Shown piece after piece: positions 36,025 to 46,029 of a stretch of 64,000 nucleotides of DNA. A model generated the notes under the pieces. That model searched no databases. It worked only from the letters and a program-made list of their open reading frames with translations, and was not told the origin of the DNA. The DNA is from Profundicola chukchiensis (GTDB lineage: Bacteria > Bacteroidota > Bacteroidia > Flavobacteriales > Weeksellaceae). The stretch lies in assembly GCF_029664245.1 (NCBI RefSeq), contig NZ_JANAIE010000002.1, positions 394,825-458,824 on the forward strand. Direction: 5' to 3'. Within the stretch, counting starts at the first letter, position 1; each line of letters begins with the position of its first letter. Both the position numbers and the translations under genes were made by a program.

Positions 36025-36032
36025 TATTTTTG
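36025..36032 (+). promoter_or_regulatory. -7 promoter box of the dcw operon
   Basis: TATTTTTG matches TAnnTTTG, 16 bases before the preferred GTG start of mraZ and just downstream of the MraZ repeats. Confidence 0.55.
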
Positions 36033-36048
36033 AAGAAATTAATTGGTA

Positions 36049-36516
36049 GTGTTAAATCTCATCGGAACATATGAATGTAAAGTCGATGCCAAAGGGCGTC
36101 TGGCTCTTCCTATGGGGTTACGCAAACAATTAGGTGACATCACTGATGAAGGTTTTGTATTAAAACGCTCCGTTTTTCAACCTTGTTTAGAGCTTTATCC
36201 CATGAGCGAATGGAATAATGTTATGCAACAAGTTGGCAAACTTAATCGCTTTAAACAAAAGAACAACGAATTCATCAGAAGATTTTCTGCAGGCGTTAAA
36301 CCTGTTGACATCGATAGTAGTGGCCGCGTACAAATCGCAAAAGATTTAGTGGCATTTGCTAATATCGATAAAGAGGTTGTGGTCTCTTCGGCCATCAACA
36401 TCATCGAGATATGGGACAAGGAGTTGTATGAAAAAGCTGTTAATCCAGACGATATGGATTTCGCAGCACTGGCAGAGGAAGTAATGGGAAATGAAGACGA
36501 CAATGACATATCATGA
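36049..36516 (+). CDS. mraZ: Transcriptional regulator MraZ
   Basis: A DNA-binding regulator of the division and wall cluster, with two AbrB-like SpoVT/MraZ domains (GTYECKVDAKGRLALP near the N-terminus and VKPVDIDSSGRVQIAK near residue 90). No ATG is available. GTG 36049 gives MLNLIGTYECK, matching the usual MraZ start, and is preferred to TTG 36043. The 155-residue length is normal. The three-repeat operator upstream fits autoregulation. Its 3' end overlaps rsmH. Confidence 0.93.
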   Translation: MLNLIGTYECKVDAKGRLALPMGLRKQLGDITDEGFVLKRSVFQPCLELYPMSEWNNVMQQVGKLNRFKQKNNEFIRRFSAGVKPVDIDSSGRVQIAKDLVAFANIDKEVVVSSAINIIEIWDKELYEKAVNPDDMDFAALAEEVMGNEDDNDIS

Positions 36517-37420
36517 TCCAGTTTTACTTAAAGAAAGCGTTGACCAATTAGTTAAGAATCCCGACGGAATTTATGTGGATGTTACTTTTGGCGGCGGCGG
36601 TCACTCAAGAGAAATCCTTTCTCGTTTGAGTGATAAAGGTAGACTTATATCTTTTGATCAAGATTTAGACGCAAAACAAAACATAATAGATGACCCGAGG
36701 TTTCAATTGGTCATGTCTAATTTTAGATATGTAAAAAACCAATTGCGCTTTATGGGCATCAAACAAATAGATGGACTTTTAGCCGACCTGGGTGTTTCAT
36801 CTCATCAATTTGATACAGGTGAGAGAGGTTTTTCTACACGCTTCGAGGGTGATTTAGACATGCGCATGAACCAACAACAAAGCAAAACTGCTGCGAGTTT
36901 CTTAATGGAAGCAGATGAGTCTGATATTGCTAGAGTATTTGCTAACTACGGCGAATTGCGTTCTGCTAAAAAATGGGCAAACAAAATTGTTCACGAACGC
37001 AAGGAAAACGAAATCAAGACGACTACAGATTTAAAGAATCTATTTGCTGGTTTTATTCCAGATCATAGAAAAAACAAAATATATGCTCAATTATTTCAAG
37101 CGCTCCGCATTGAAATAAATGATGAAATGAAAGCTTTAGAAGAATTATTGCTTTCAACGCCAGACATCATTAAACCTGATGGTAGATTGGTTCTTATATC
37201 CTATCACTCCTTAGAGGATAGATTAGCGAAACGATTTATCAGAAGCGGAATGTTTGAAGGCGAACCCGAGAAAGATATATATGGTAATTGGTATGCGCCA
37301 TTTAAGCCATTACAATCGAAAGCCATGACGGCTAATGAAGATGAAATAGCAAAAAATCCTCGCGCTAGGAGTGCTAAATTAAGAATTGGAATTAGAAATC
37401 ATGCCGAAGAAGAAAAATAA
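36491..37420 (+). CDS. rsmH: 16S rRNA (cytosine(1402)-N(4))-methyltransferase
   Basis: A 309-residue SAM-dependent methyltransferase that modifies C1402 in the ribosomal P site. It has the SAM motif VDVTFGGGGHSREIL, the DLGVSSHQFD motif, GFSTRFEGDLDMRMN, and the C-terminal LISYHSLEDRLAKRF. It overlaps mraZ by 26 bases (or 14 if the second ATG at 36503 is used) and overlaps ftsL by 20 bases, as in most dcw clusters. Confidence 0.96.
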   Translation: MKTTMTYHDPVLLKESVDQLVKNPDGIYVDVTFGGGGHSREILSRLSDKGRLISFDQDLDAKQNIIDDPRFQLVMSNFRYVKNQLRFMGIKQIDGLLADLGVSSHQFDTGERGFSTRFEGDLDMRMNQQQSKTAASFLMEADESDIARVFANYGELRSAKKWANKIVHERKENEIKTTTDLKNLFAGFIPDHRKNKIYAQLFQALRIEINDEMKALEELLLSTPDIIKPDGRLVLISYHSLEDRLAKRFIRSGMFEGEPEKDIYGNWYAPFKPLQSKAMTANEDEIAKNPRARSAKLRIGIRNHAEEEK

Positions 37421-37730
37421 ATCTAGCATCTCGATAAAGGATATTCTTAAAGGAAAATTCTTAGTAGAAGAAGGTTCTTTTGGGAATTGGCGTTTTGTCT
37501 TTTTCCTAGCAGCTCTTGCTTTTATAAGTATTAGTAGCTCGCACTGGGCAGACAAGAAAGTTGTAAAGATTAGAAAGTTGCAAAGAGAGGTTGCTGATTT
37601 AAAGTCAGAATATTCTGATTTACACAAAAGTGTAATGCAAAGCAAAATGGAATCTTTTGTTGCAGAAAAAGTTTTGAAGGATAGTATTAAGAAATCAACG
37701 GTTCAACCCTACAAGTTGACACAAAAATGA
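37401..37730 (+). CDS. ftsL: FtsL-like cell division protein
   Basis: A 109-residue bitopic membrane protein from ATG 37401 (MPKKKNKSSIS...), overlapping rsmH. It has a basic cytoplasmic N-terminus, one membrane helix (FVFFLAALAFISISSS), then a periplasmic coiled coil (KIRKLQREVADLKSEYSDLH). Sequence conservation of FtsL is weak, but size, topology, coiled coil and position between rsmH and ftsI identify it. It should join FtsQ (and FtsB) in the divisome complex that activates FtsWI. Confidence 0.85.
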   Translation: MPKKKNKSSISIKDILKGKFLVEEGSFGNWRFVFFLAALAFISISSSHWADKKVVKIRKLQREVADLKSEYSDLHKSVMQSKMESFVAEKVLKDSIKKSTVQPYKLTQK

Positions 37731-39712
37731 TTAAGAGTAAAAAGGAAATATTACTTAAAGCATACGCCATAGGTCTTCTATTGGTGATTATGTCTGTGGG
37801 TATTGTTTACAAATTAATCAACCTTCAGACAGATCCCGAGCAAAGAGAAAAGTTGGAAAGCTTCACTCAGCGAACTAATTTCCGCGAAGCCATTATTCCA
37901 GCACAAAGAGGAAATCTATATGCATCGGATGGAAGCTTATTAGCAACTTCTGTACGTCATTATGATATTGCTATTGATGCTAAAGCTATGCGCCAAGAAT
38001 TAGTAGACCAACATTTAAATGCTCTTGCGGATTCGTTGAGCAAAATGTTCGGAAAAGATTCAAAGCATTATGCTAAAATCATTTTGAATGCTAAACATAA
38101 CGAAAAGCAATATTTAAGATTAGCTAGAAACCTCAACTTTAGACAACTTAATCGTGTTAAGAAATTTCCAATCTTCGATCAAGGACAAATCAAAGGTGGT
38201 TTTATTGTAGAGGATAAATTGATTAGAGAGCGCTCAGTTAAGGATATTGGAGCCAGAACATTAGGATACGTAAAAGGAGATTCCATTAAAGTTGGCTTAG
38301 AAGGAGCTTATAATGATTTACTTTCTGGCCACGACGGTAGAAGATTAGAGCAAAGAATGGGTGGCGGTAATTGGCGACCTATTAGTGTTTCTACCGAAGT
38401 AGACGCCGAGGAAGGAATGGATGTGGTTACCACCATAGACATTGGATTACAAAACGTAGCTTACAATACATTATATCAACAGCTTACCGATTACGAAGCA
38501 CATCATGGATGCGTTATAGTAATGGAAGTTAAAACAGGTGAAATTAAAGCAATTGCTAATCTAACTAGATTAGATGATGGCAATTATGCTGATATCCAGA
38601 ACTTTGCTGTAGGTGAAGCTAGCGAACCAGGTTCAACCATTAAAACGATATCATTATTAGCAGCTTTAGACTCTGGAAAAGTAGATACCGCCACAACGGT
38701 TGCTACACATGGTGGTAGAATGAGATTATTCGGAAGAACCATCTCCGACTCTTATGGCTATGGAGAATTAACCGTTAAGCAAATTCTTGAAAAGTCTTCG
38801 AATATCGGAACAGCTAAAGTCGTGACTGACATTTGGCAACAAGAACCTGAGGATTTCATGGATATCATTAATGGCAGATGGAAACTTAACCAAAAGCTTG
38901 ACGTTGATATTCCAGGTGAAGCAGAACCTTATATTCCAGATCCAGACGGAAAATCATGGAGTAAACAAACTTTATCTTCCTTCTCTTTTGGATATGAAAG
39001 TAAATTAACGCCTTTACAATTGCTGACTTTTTATAATGGAGTAGCGAATAATGGTATCATGCTAAAGCCTTTGTTTGTAAAGCAAATTCGCAAACATGGA
39101 GATATTGTAAAAGAATTTCAACCAGTGGTTCGTGTTAAGAAAATGGCAGCTGATAGCACCATCAAAAAGATGCAGGCCATGCTAGCTGGTACGGTTAAAA
39201 CCGGTACAGGTAGAGCGTTCTATAATGAGCACTATTCTGCAGCAGGTAAAACAGGTACAGCAAGAGTTGAATATTGGAGAAAAGATATTCCTATTCAGTA
39301 TAGAGCATCTTTCGCGGGTTATTTCCCAGTAGAAGATCCAAAATACTCTGTGATTGTTGTAGTTCATAAACCATCTAGAACAAAAGGAATCTATGGCTCT
39401 ACCGTAGCAGGACCTGTTTTCCAGGCATTAATGGAGCACGTTTATGTAAGTACACCAAAGCCTTATTTAATACCAGACACATTACAGCTGAAAACAACTT
39501 ACGCTGCTAAAAAGCCATTCAATATCAATTCAAACAAAAAGACCATTCCTAATTTATTAGGTAAGAAAGGTTATGAAGTAATTCCAGCCTTAGAGAATCT
39601 TGGCTTTGAGGTGACTTATACCGGTGTTGGAAAAGTGAAAAGTCAATCGATTGAACCAGGATCGGCTTTACCAAAAGTTAAAAAAATACATTTAGAACTA
39701 GACAATATATGA
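37727..39712 (+). CDS. ftsI: Septal peptidoglycan transpeptidase FtsI (class B PBP) with PASTA domain
   Basis: A 661-residue class B penicillin-binding protein. An N-terminal membrane helix (AIGLLLVIMSVGIVYKLI) and pedestal domain precede the transpeptidase motifs STIK (Ser near residue 303), SSN (near 358) and KTGTA (near 508). A C-terminal PASTA domain (about 598-661, TIPNLLGKKGYEVIPALENL) may sense peptidoglycan. It cross-links septal wall together with FtsW. It overlaps ftsL and murE by four bases each. It would be a target of beta-lactam antibiotics. Confidence 0.95.
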   Translation: MIKSKKEILLKAYAIGLLLVIMSVGIVYKLINLQTDPEQREKLESFTQRTNFREAIIPAQRGNLYASDGSLLATSVRHYDIAIDAKAMRQELVDQHLNALADSLSKMFGKDSKHYAKIILNAKHNEKQYLRLARNLNFRQLNRVKKFPIFDQGQIKGGFIVEDKLIRERSVKDIGARTLGYVKGDSIKVGLEGAYNDLLSGHDGRRLEQRMGGGNWRPISVSTEVDAEEGMDVVTTIDIGLQNVAYNTLYQQLTDYEAHHGCVIVMEVKTGEIKAIANLTRLDDGNYADIQNFAVGEASEPGSTIKTISLLAALDSGKVDTATTVATHGGRMRLFGRTISDSYGYGELTVKQILEKSSNIGTAKVVTDIWQQEPEDFMDIINGRWKLNQKLDVDIPGEAEPYIPDPDGKSWSKQTLSSFSFGYESKLTPLQLLTFYNGVANNGIMLKPLFVKQIRKHGDIVKEFQPVVRVKKMAADSTIKKMQAMLAGTVKTGTGRAFYNEHYSAAGKTGTARVEYWRKDIPIQYRASFAGYFPVEDPKYSVIVVVHKPSRTKGIYGSTVAGPVFQALMEHVYVSTPKPYLIPDTLQLKTTYAAKKPFNINSNKKTIPNLLGKKGYEVIPALENLGFEVTYTGVGKVKSQSIEPGSALPKVKKIHLELDNI

Positions 39713-41169
39713 AGTTAAAAGACCTGCTATATAAAACCCAAATTTTGGACATCATTGGCACAACCGATCAAGAGATTAAAGCAATAAGCTTTGACTCGCG
39801 TAAGGTTGAGCAAGGATGTGTCTTTGTCGCCATTTCGGGATTTGCGGTAGATGGTCATGAATATATTGATCAAGCTATTAACAAAGGTGCCGAAGTAGTT
39901 GTTTGTTCTACTTTACCTAAAAATAGAAAGGAGCATATTACTTATATTAAAGTAAAAGATACTTCTATCGCATTAGGCGCGATGGCTGCAAATTTCTATG
40001 ACAACCCAACCAAAAAATTAAAGTTAGTTGGAGTTACAGGTACGAATGGTAAAACGACTACAGCAACTTTACTATATGAGTTAAGCGAAAAGTTGGGCTA
40101 TCCTGCAGCGCTTATTTCTACAATTAACATTAAAATCCATAAAGAGGAAATACCTTCAACTCATACTACGCCTGACATTATTGAAATCAATAGAATATTG
40201 GCTCAAGCTGTAGAAGAGGGAATTGAATATGCTTTTATGGAAGTGAGTTCACATGGGATTCACCAAAATAGAATTGCAGGTTTAAAATTCGCGGGTGCTG
40301 GCTTTACTAATATCACGCACGATCACTTAGACTACCACGAAACATTCAAAAATTATATTGCGGCTAAAAAAGCTTTCTTCGATAATTTATCTAAAGATGC
40401 TTTTGCTCTTACCAATATCGATGATAAGAATGGTTGGGTAATGCTTCAAAACACTCACGCGAAGAAATATAGTTATGCCTTAAAAACTTCAGCCGATTTC
40501 AAAGGAAAGGTTATCGAAAACCAATTCCACGGCATGTTGTTGCAATTTAACGATAAAGAATTTTGGACTACTCTGGTAGGAACCTTCAATGCATCCAACC
40601 TTTTATTAGTTTATGGTATTGCCAATTTATTAGGCTGGAACGAAGAAGAAATTTTAACTTCTTTAAGCGAACTTAAAAACGTTGAGGGAAGATTTGAAAC
40701 TTTCACGTCACCTCAAGGTATCATTACCATTGTAGATTACGCACATACACCAGATGCTCTGGAAAACGTAATATCTACGATTCAAAATATTAGAACTCGA
40801 AACGAAAAACTATATGTTCTTGCCGGATGTGGTGGAGATCGCGACAAAAACAAACGTCCAGAAATGGCTCATGTTGTTACGTCACAGGCAGATCAAGCTA
40901 TTTTAACTTCTGACAACCCAAGAACAGAAGACCCTAATGAGATTTTAAAAGATATGGAAGCTGGCGTTCAACCTCAGCATTATAAAAAATATCTAAAAAT
41001 CGCAGACAGAAAAGAAGCTATTAAAACTGCTTTCAAATTAGCAGAGAAAGGTGATATCATCTTAATAGCAGGAAAAGGACATGAAACCTATCAAGAAATT
41101 CATGGTGTTAAATATCCTTTTGATGATATGCAAATTGCCATTGAAACCGCAAAAACCTTAAACAAGTAA
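39709..41169 (+). CDS. murE: UDP-MurNAc-tripeptide synthetase MurE (meso-DAP type)
   Basis: A 486-residue Mur ligase adding the third amino acid to the peptidoglycan stem. The ATP loop GVTGTNGKTTT lies near residues 108-118. The selectivity motif DNPR in LTSDNPRTEDPNEI indicates meso-diaminopimelate rather than lysine. The C-terminal GKGHETYQEI is typical of MurE. It overlaps ftsI by four bases and leaves a three-base gap to mraY. Confidence 0.96.
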   Translation: MKLKDLLYKTQILDIIGTTDQEIKAISFDSRKVEQGCVFVAISGFAVDGHEYIDQAINKGAEVVVCSTLPKNRKEHITYIKVKDTSIALGAMAANFYDNPTKKLKLVGVTGTNGKTTTATLLYELSEKLGYPAALISTINIKIHKEEIPSTHTTPDIIEINRILAQAVEEGIEYAFMEVSSHGIHQNRIAGLKFAGAGFTNITHDHLDYHETFKNYIAAKKAFFDNLSKDAFALTNIDDKNGWVMLQNTHAKKYSYALKTSADFKGKVIENQFHGMLLQFNDKEFWTTLVGTFNASNLLLVYGIANLLGWNEEEILTSLSELKNVEGRFETFTSPQGIITIVDYAHTPDALENVISTIQNIRTRNEKLYVLAGCGGDRDKNKRPEMAHVVTSQADQAILTSDNPRTEDPNEILKDMEAGVQPQHYKKYLKIADRKEAIKTAFKLAEKGDIILIAGKGHETYQEIHGVKYPFDDMQIAIETAKTLNK

Positions 41170-41172
41170 GCC

Positions 41173-42402
41173 ATGCTATATCACCTATTAGAATACCTAA
41201 GTACTTATTTTGATATTCCTGGTATCAACATGATGCGCTCTACGACTTTTCGTGCAGCGATCACAGTGATTACCTCTTTGTTAATTGCCTTAATTTTCGG
41301 AAAAAGGATGATTAACTATTTGCGTAAAATGCAATATGGTGAAATCGTTCGTGATTTAGGTTTAGCTGGTCAAAAAGAAAAAGAAGGAACTCCAACTATG
41401 GGTGGTTTGATTATTATCATTTCTACCATTGTTCCTGTTTTACTATTTGCTAAGCTAGACAACATTTACATCATCATCCTTTTAATTTCAACTGTTTGGA
41501 TGGGAGTTATCGGGTTTTTAGATGATTATTTAAAATACTATCGAAAAAACAAGGACGGATTAGCGGGTAGATTCAAGGTTTTAGGTCAAGTTGGTTTAGG
41601 TGTTATAGTGGGAAGCATTATGTACTTTAATGATAATGTAACCATTAGAGAAAAAATGGAAAACCCTATCAATACAACCGAAAGAGTAAGCTCAAATGAA
41701 TTATTCAAACCAGCTGCTCAATCGAACAAAACGACTATTCCATTCTTTAAAAATAACGAATTAGACTATGATTCTCTCCTATTTTGGATGGAACCAGAAG
41801 AAGCCGCAAAATATGCTTGGCTTGTCTTTATTCCTATTGTAATTTTCATCATTACAGCAGTTTCCAATGGAGCAAACCTTACAGACGGGATAGATGGTCT
41901 CGCCGCAGGATCCTCTGTAATTATAGTAGGAGCTTTGGCTCTATTTGCATGGGTTTCGGGTAACTTCATTTTCGCAAATTACCTCAACATCATGTATATA
42001 CCCAATGCCGAAGAGGTAATGATTTTCTCAGGAGCATTCATTGGTGCATTAATCGGATTTTTATGGTACAACACCTATCCTGCTCAAATTTTTATGGGTG
42101 ATACAGGTAGTTTAACCATCGGAGGCTTGATTGCTGTAATAGCAATTATCGTTCGCAAGGAACTTTTATTACCGATTCTATGTGGAATTTTCGTAGCCGA
42201 GAGCTTATCGGTTATGATGCAGGTATCCTACTTTAAATACACAAAAAAGAAATTTGGTGAAGGAAAGCGCATTTTCTTAATGTCGCCATTACATCATCAT
42301 TTTCAATTACAAAAATATCACGAAAGCAAGATTGTCAATAGATTTTTAATCGTTGGGTTCATGCTTGCCATTTTAGCCATTATAACACTTAAAATCAGAT
42401 AA
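41173..42402 (+). CDS. mraY: Phospho-N-acetylmuramoyl-pentapeptide transferase
   Basis: A 409-residue polytopic enzyme with about ten membrane helices. It transfers phospho-MurNAc-pentapeptide to undecaprenyl phosphate, making lipid I. Signatures are [13 protein letters not shown], the catalytic aspartates in [15 protein letters not shown] and [13 protein letters not shown], and the PLHHHFQ motif. A long insert after the fourth helix (about 155-205, polar) is typical of Bacteroidetes MraY. Confidence 0.96.
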   Translation: MLYHLLEYLSTYFDIPGINMMRSTTFRAAITVITSLLIALIFGKRMINYLRKMQYGEIVRDLGLAGQKEKEGTPTMGGLIIIISTIVPVLLFAKLDNIYIIILLISTVWMGVIGFLDDYLKYYRKNKDGLAGRFKVLGQVGLGVIVGSIMYFNDNVTIREKMENPINTTERVSSNELFKPAAQSNKTTIPFFKNNELDYDSLLFWMEPEEAAKYAWLVFIPIVIFIITAVSNGANLTDGIDGLAAGSSVIIVGALALFAWVSGNFIFANYLNIMYIPNAEEVMIFSGAFIGALIGFLWYNTYPAQIFMGDTGSLTIGGLIAVIAIIVRKELLLPILCGIFVAESLSVMMQVSYFKYTKKKFGEGKRIFLMSPLHHHFQLQKYHESKIVNRFLIVGFMLAILAIITLKIR

Positions 42403-43737
42403 TTGAAAGAGAGAATTGTCATATTAGGAGGAGGCGAAAGCGGTACTGGTGCAGCATTATTGGCGCAGCAGCAAGGCTATGATGTGTTCTTATCTGATTT
42501 CGGCAAGTTGAAGGAATCACATGCTGAAGTATTGAAACAAAATGGAATTGATTTCGAGACAGGGAGCCATACAGCAGACAAGATTCTAAACGCTGATTGG
42601 ATTATTAAAAGCCCTGGAATCCCAAAGAAGGCAGCTATTATTAATCAAATTAAAAAAGCTGGAATCCCAATTATCTCTGAAATAGAATTTGCATCTAAGT
42701 TCACTGATAAAAAAATTATTGCGATTACAGGAAGTAATGGCAAAACCACTACCACAAGTTTAATCGCATTTATGCTCGAAAGAGCCGATTTGAAGGTGGG
42801 ACTTGGTGGCAACATTGGACATTCATTCGCTAAAATGGTGATGAACGACCAAGATTACGACTTATATGTTTTGGAGTTGAGCAGTTTTCAATTAGACGAC
42901 ATCGACACATTTAAACCTTATGTATCGATTCTATTGAACATTACACCAGATCATTTAGACGAGTATGACTATGACATTAAAAAATATGGTCAAGCGAAAT
43001 TAAGAATCGCAAAAAATCAAACAGAAGACGATTATTTCATTTTCAACGCAGACGATGAGATTACTTCTGAACTATTGAAAGACACAAAAATTAAAGCCCA
43101 AAAACTAGGATTTTCATTAACAGATGAAAAACAAGCGGCATTTGCCGACGACATAAACTTTAACATTAATCATCCAGATAAATTTAATATGACGGTAGAG
43201 GAATTAGCATTAAACGGTAAGCATAATGTTTCCAATTCATTAGCAGCAGCCATGAATGGTAACATTTTGAAATTGAGAAAGAGTATTATCAAGGATAGCT
43301 TGATGGAATTTGATGCTGTAGAGCATAGATTAGAATCAGTAATTAGCGTACATGGAATTGAATTCATCAATGATTCAAAAGCCACCAACGTTAACTCTGT
43401 ATTCTATGCTTTGCAAAGCATGAAAACACCAACCATCTGGATTGTTGGTGGAAAAGACAAAGGAAACAACTACGAAGAGTTGATTCCTATGGTTAAAAAG
43501 AAAGTAAAAGCAATCGTTTGTCTAGGTTTAGACAACAGCAAAATTGTTGAAACATTTTCACCATTTGTGGATCAAATCATTGAAACCAACAACATGAAAG
43601 ATGCTGTAAATACAGCTTATCTTTTAGGTAAAAACGGAGAAACTGTATTGCTATCACCTGCTTGTGCAAGTTTTGATTTATTTGAAAGCTACGAGCACAG
43701 AGGAAAATTATTTAAAGAAGAAGTACATAAACTATAG
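42403..43737 (+). CDS. murD: UDP-MurNAc-L-alanine-D-glutamate ligase MurD
   Basis: A 444-residue Mur ligase adding D-glutamate. The N-terminal UDP-binding motif is ILGGGESGTGAALLA, the ATP loop is AITGSNGKTTTTS, and the central HRLE segment (EHRLESV) with NDSKATN identify MurD. It starts at TTG immediately after the mraY stop codon (TAA-TTG); no ATG is nearby. This tight junction implies coupled translation. Confidence 0.95.
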   Translation: MKERIVILGGGESGTGAALLAQQQGYDVFLSDFGKLKESHAEVLKQNGIDFETGSHTADKILNADWIIKSPGIPKKAAIINQIKKAGIPIISEIEFASKFTDKKIIAITGSNGKTTTTSLIAFMLERADLKVGLGGNIGHSFAKMVMNDQDYDLYVLELSSFQLDDIDTFKPYVSILLNITPDHLDEYDYDIKKYGQAKLRIAKNQTEDDYFIFNADDEITSELLKDTKIKAQKLGFSLTDEKQAAFADDINFNINHPDKFNMTVEELALNGKHNVSNSLAAAMNGNILKLRKSIIKDSLMEFDAVEHRLESVISVHGIEFINDSKATNVNSVFYALQSMKTPTIWIVGGKDKGNNYEELIPMVKKKVKAIVCLGLDNSKIVETFSPFVDQIIETNNMKDAVNTAYLLGKNGETVLLSPACASFDLFESYEHRGKLFKEEVHKL

Positions 43738-43739
43738 TC

Positions 43740-44939
43740 GTGAAAAACTTTTTCCAGAAAATATTAGTCGGAGATAAATATCTAATAGCATTCATAATGT
43801 TATTGGCCATATTCTCCTTGTTACCTGGTTTCTCGGCCAGTTCTAGTATTGAGTATGCCGCTCAAACAGGAACTGTATTTGGGCAATTCGGAAAACAATT
43901 GGCTTTCTTAATCATAGGACTTGCCATACTATTTTCTGTTCAAGTTGTTGACTATAAATACATAGGTGGAATGGCTGTAATAGCCTTGCCTATAGTCGTG
44001 ATTTTATTAATTTGGACCTTACTCCAAAACAATTCAATTGATGGAGCCAATGCATCTCGTTGGTTAAAAATACCAGGCATACCGCTCACCATACAGACCT
44101 CTACCTTTGCCGGACTTGTGTTAATGATCTATGTTGCGCGGTATTGCACCATCATTCGAGATAAAAAAGTAACCTTCCTTGAAACCTTGATTTGGGTTTT
44201 ATTACCTGTATTTGCGGTAGTTGGATTAATTTTCCCTGCCAACGGGTCCACCGCCATCATCTTATTTACGATGGTAATGATGATGTTATTTATTGGAGGT
44301 TATCCTATTAAATATTTAATAGTTATTGGAGGAATTATCATATTCTGCGGAACCCTATTCGTAATGGGTGCACTAAAATATGGTGATGACATGCCAAATA
44401 CGCGTGTGCATACTTGGAAAAACAGAATCGAAAGATATATAGATCCATCGGATAATAGTATCGAAGAGTGGCAAGAAACCAACGCCAAAGCAGCCATTGT
44501 AGAAGGTGGTCAATTTGGGAAAGGTCCAGGAAAAAGCGCTATTAAACATACCTTACCACAAGCCTCTTCAGATTTTATTTATGCAGTAATTATAGAAGAA
44601 TATGGCGCTATTGGAGGTATTGCTTTAATATTTATATTCTTAATGATTTTGTTTAGAATCATGGTAATCGCCACAAAAGTCCATACCTATTTTGGGTCTT
44701 TATTGGTAATTGCCGTCGGGATACCCATCATTTTCCAAGCTGTAATTAATATGGGAGTTGCCGTAGGATTATTCCCAACAACAGGACAGCCATTACCTAT
44801 GATTAGCTTTGGAGGAACATCTCTATGGATTACCTGTTTAGCATTAGGAATTATATTAAGCGTAAGCAGTCAAATTAAAACAAAAGAAGAATTAGAAACC
44901 AAAAAAATAAGTGAAGAAGTCATCCAAGATATCGCCTAA
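43740..44939 (+). CDS. ftsW: Septal peptidoglycan glycosyltransferase FtsW
   Basis: A 399-residue SEDS-family membrane protein with about ten helices. It polymerises lipid II at the septum with FtsI. Family landmarks are LKIPGIPLTIQTSTFA, the large periplasmic loop with DFIYAVIIEEYGAIGG, and the FPTTGQPLPMISFGGTS motif. It starts at GTG 43740, two bases after murD. The 3' end overlaps murG by 29 bases. Confidence 0.95.
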   Translation: MKNFFQKILVGDKYLIAFIMLLAIFSLLPGFSASSSIEYAAQTGTVFGQFGKQLAFLIIGLAILFSVQVVDYKYIGGMAVIALPIVVILLIWTLLQNNSIDGANASRWLKIPGIPLTIQTSTFAGLVLMIYVARYCTIIRDKKVTFLETLIWVLLPVFAVVGLIFPANGSTAIILFTMVMMMLFIGGYPIKYLIVIGGIIIFCGTLFVMGALKYGDDMPNTRVHTWKNRIERYIDPSDNSIEEWQETNAKAAIVEGGQFGKGPGKSAIKHTLPQASSDFIYAVIIEEYGAIGGIALIFIFLMILFRIMVIATKVHTYFGSLLVIAVGIPIIFQAVINMGVAVGLFPTTGQPLPMISFGGTSLWITCLALGIILSVSSQIKTKEELETKKISEEVIQDIA

Positions 44940-46029
44940 AATCATCCTAAGTGGAGGAGGCACGGGTGGACACATCTACCCTGCAATTGCCATTGCGAAC
45001 GAAATTAAATCTCGTTTTCCGCAAGCGGATATCTTATTTGTTGGTGCTAAGGATAAAATGGAAATGGAAAAAGTTCCAAAAGCTGGTTATCCTATAAAAG
45101 GTCTTTGGATTTCTGGAATCCAAAGAAAAAACATGTTAGCCAATGCTTCTTTCCCATTTAAGTTAATTGATAGTGTTTGGAAATCTAGAAAGATTGTCAA
45201 CGAGTTTAAACCAGATATTGCCATCGGGACAGGCGGATTCGCGAGCGGACCTATGATGTATGCTGCAGCACAAAAAGGAGTTCCAGTTTTAATTCAAGAG
45301 CAGAATTCTTTTCCAGGTATTACAAATAAATTATTGAAGAATAAAGCTTTCGCTATTTGCACAGCTTATGATAATATGGGGAATTATTTTCCAAAGGATA
45401 AAATTCATCATACTGGAAATCCCATTAGATCGGAACTGTTCACCAATTTACCAGAACAAAAAGCTGCTAAGGAGAAACTAGGTTTTAATCCAAATAAACC
45501 TTTAATTCTATCTGTCGGTGGTTCTTTGGGGTCAAGAACATTAAATAATACGTGGACAAAAGCAGTTGAGCAACTTATTGACACAGACATTCAGCTTCTT
45601 TGGCAAACTGGAAAGTTAGAATGGAATAAAATTAATGCTAATCAAGATTTAAAACATGAATTAATTCAAGCCACAGAATTTATTTATGAGATGAATCAAG
45701 CTTATGCTGCGGCTGATATTATTGTTTCACGTGCAGGCGCTATGGCAATTTCGGAGTTAACCTTAATTGGAAAGCCGACTATTTTAGTTCCTTTCCCATA
45801 TGCAGCAGAAGATCATCAAACTAAAAATGCTGAAAGTTTAGCAAATGTAGACGCGGCCATAATGATTGGCGATAAAGATGCTGAGGAGCAATTAACGCAA
45901 GCTGCCATCAATTTAGTGCAAGACGTTGAAGCACAGAAAAAGTTGATGGAAAACATGAAAAAATTAGCGAAACCAAACGCTACCAAAGACATTGTAGATT
46001 TAATCGAAGCGAAATTAAATGAATATTAA
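44911..46029 (+). CDS. murG: UDP-GlcNAc transferase MurG (lipid II synthase)
   Basis: A 372-residue GT28 glycosyltransferase converting lipid I to lipid II on the inner membrane face. It shows the lipid-binding glycine motif LSGGGTGGHIYPAIAIA, GTGGFASGPM, QEQNSFPG, and the C-terminal nucleotide-binding SRAGAMAISELTLIGKPTIL. The GTG at 44911 is used as start, inside ftsW. It overlaps murC by 11 bases. Confidence 0.95.
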   Translation: MKKSSKISPKIILSGGGTGGHIYPAIAIANEIKSRFPQADILFVGAKDKMEMEKVPKAGYPIKGLWISGIQRKNMLANASFPFKLIDSVWKSRKIVNEFKPDIAIGTGGFASGPMMYAAAQKGVPVLIQEQNSFPGITNKLLKNKAFAICTAYDNMGNYFPKDKIHHTGNPIRSELFTNLPEQKAAKEKLGFNPNKPLILSVGGSLGSRTLNNTWTKAVEQLIDTDIQLLWQTGKLEWNKINANQDLKHELIQATEFIYEMNQAYAAADIIVSRAGAMAISELTLIGKPTILVPFPYAAEDHQTKNAESLANVDAAIMIGDKDAEEQLTQAAINLVQDVEAQKKLMENMKKLAKPNATKDIVDLIEAKLNEY

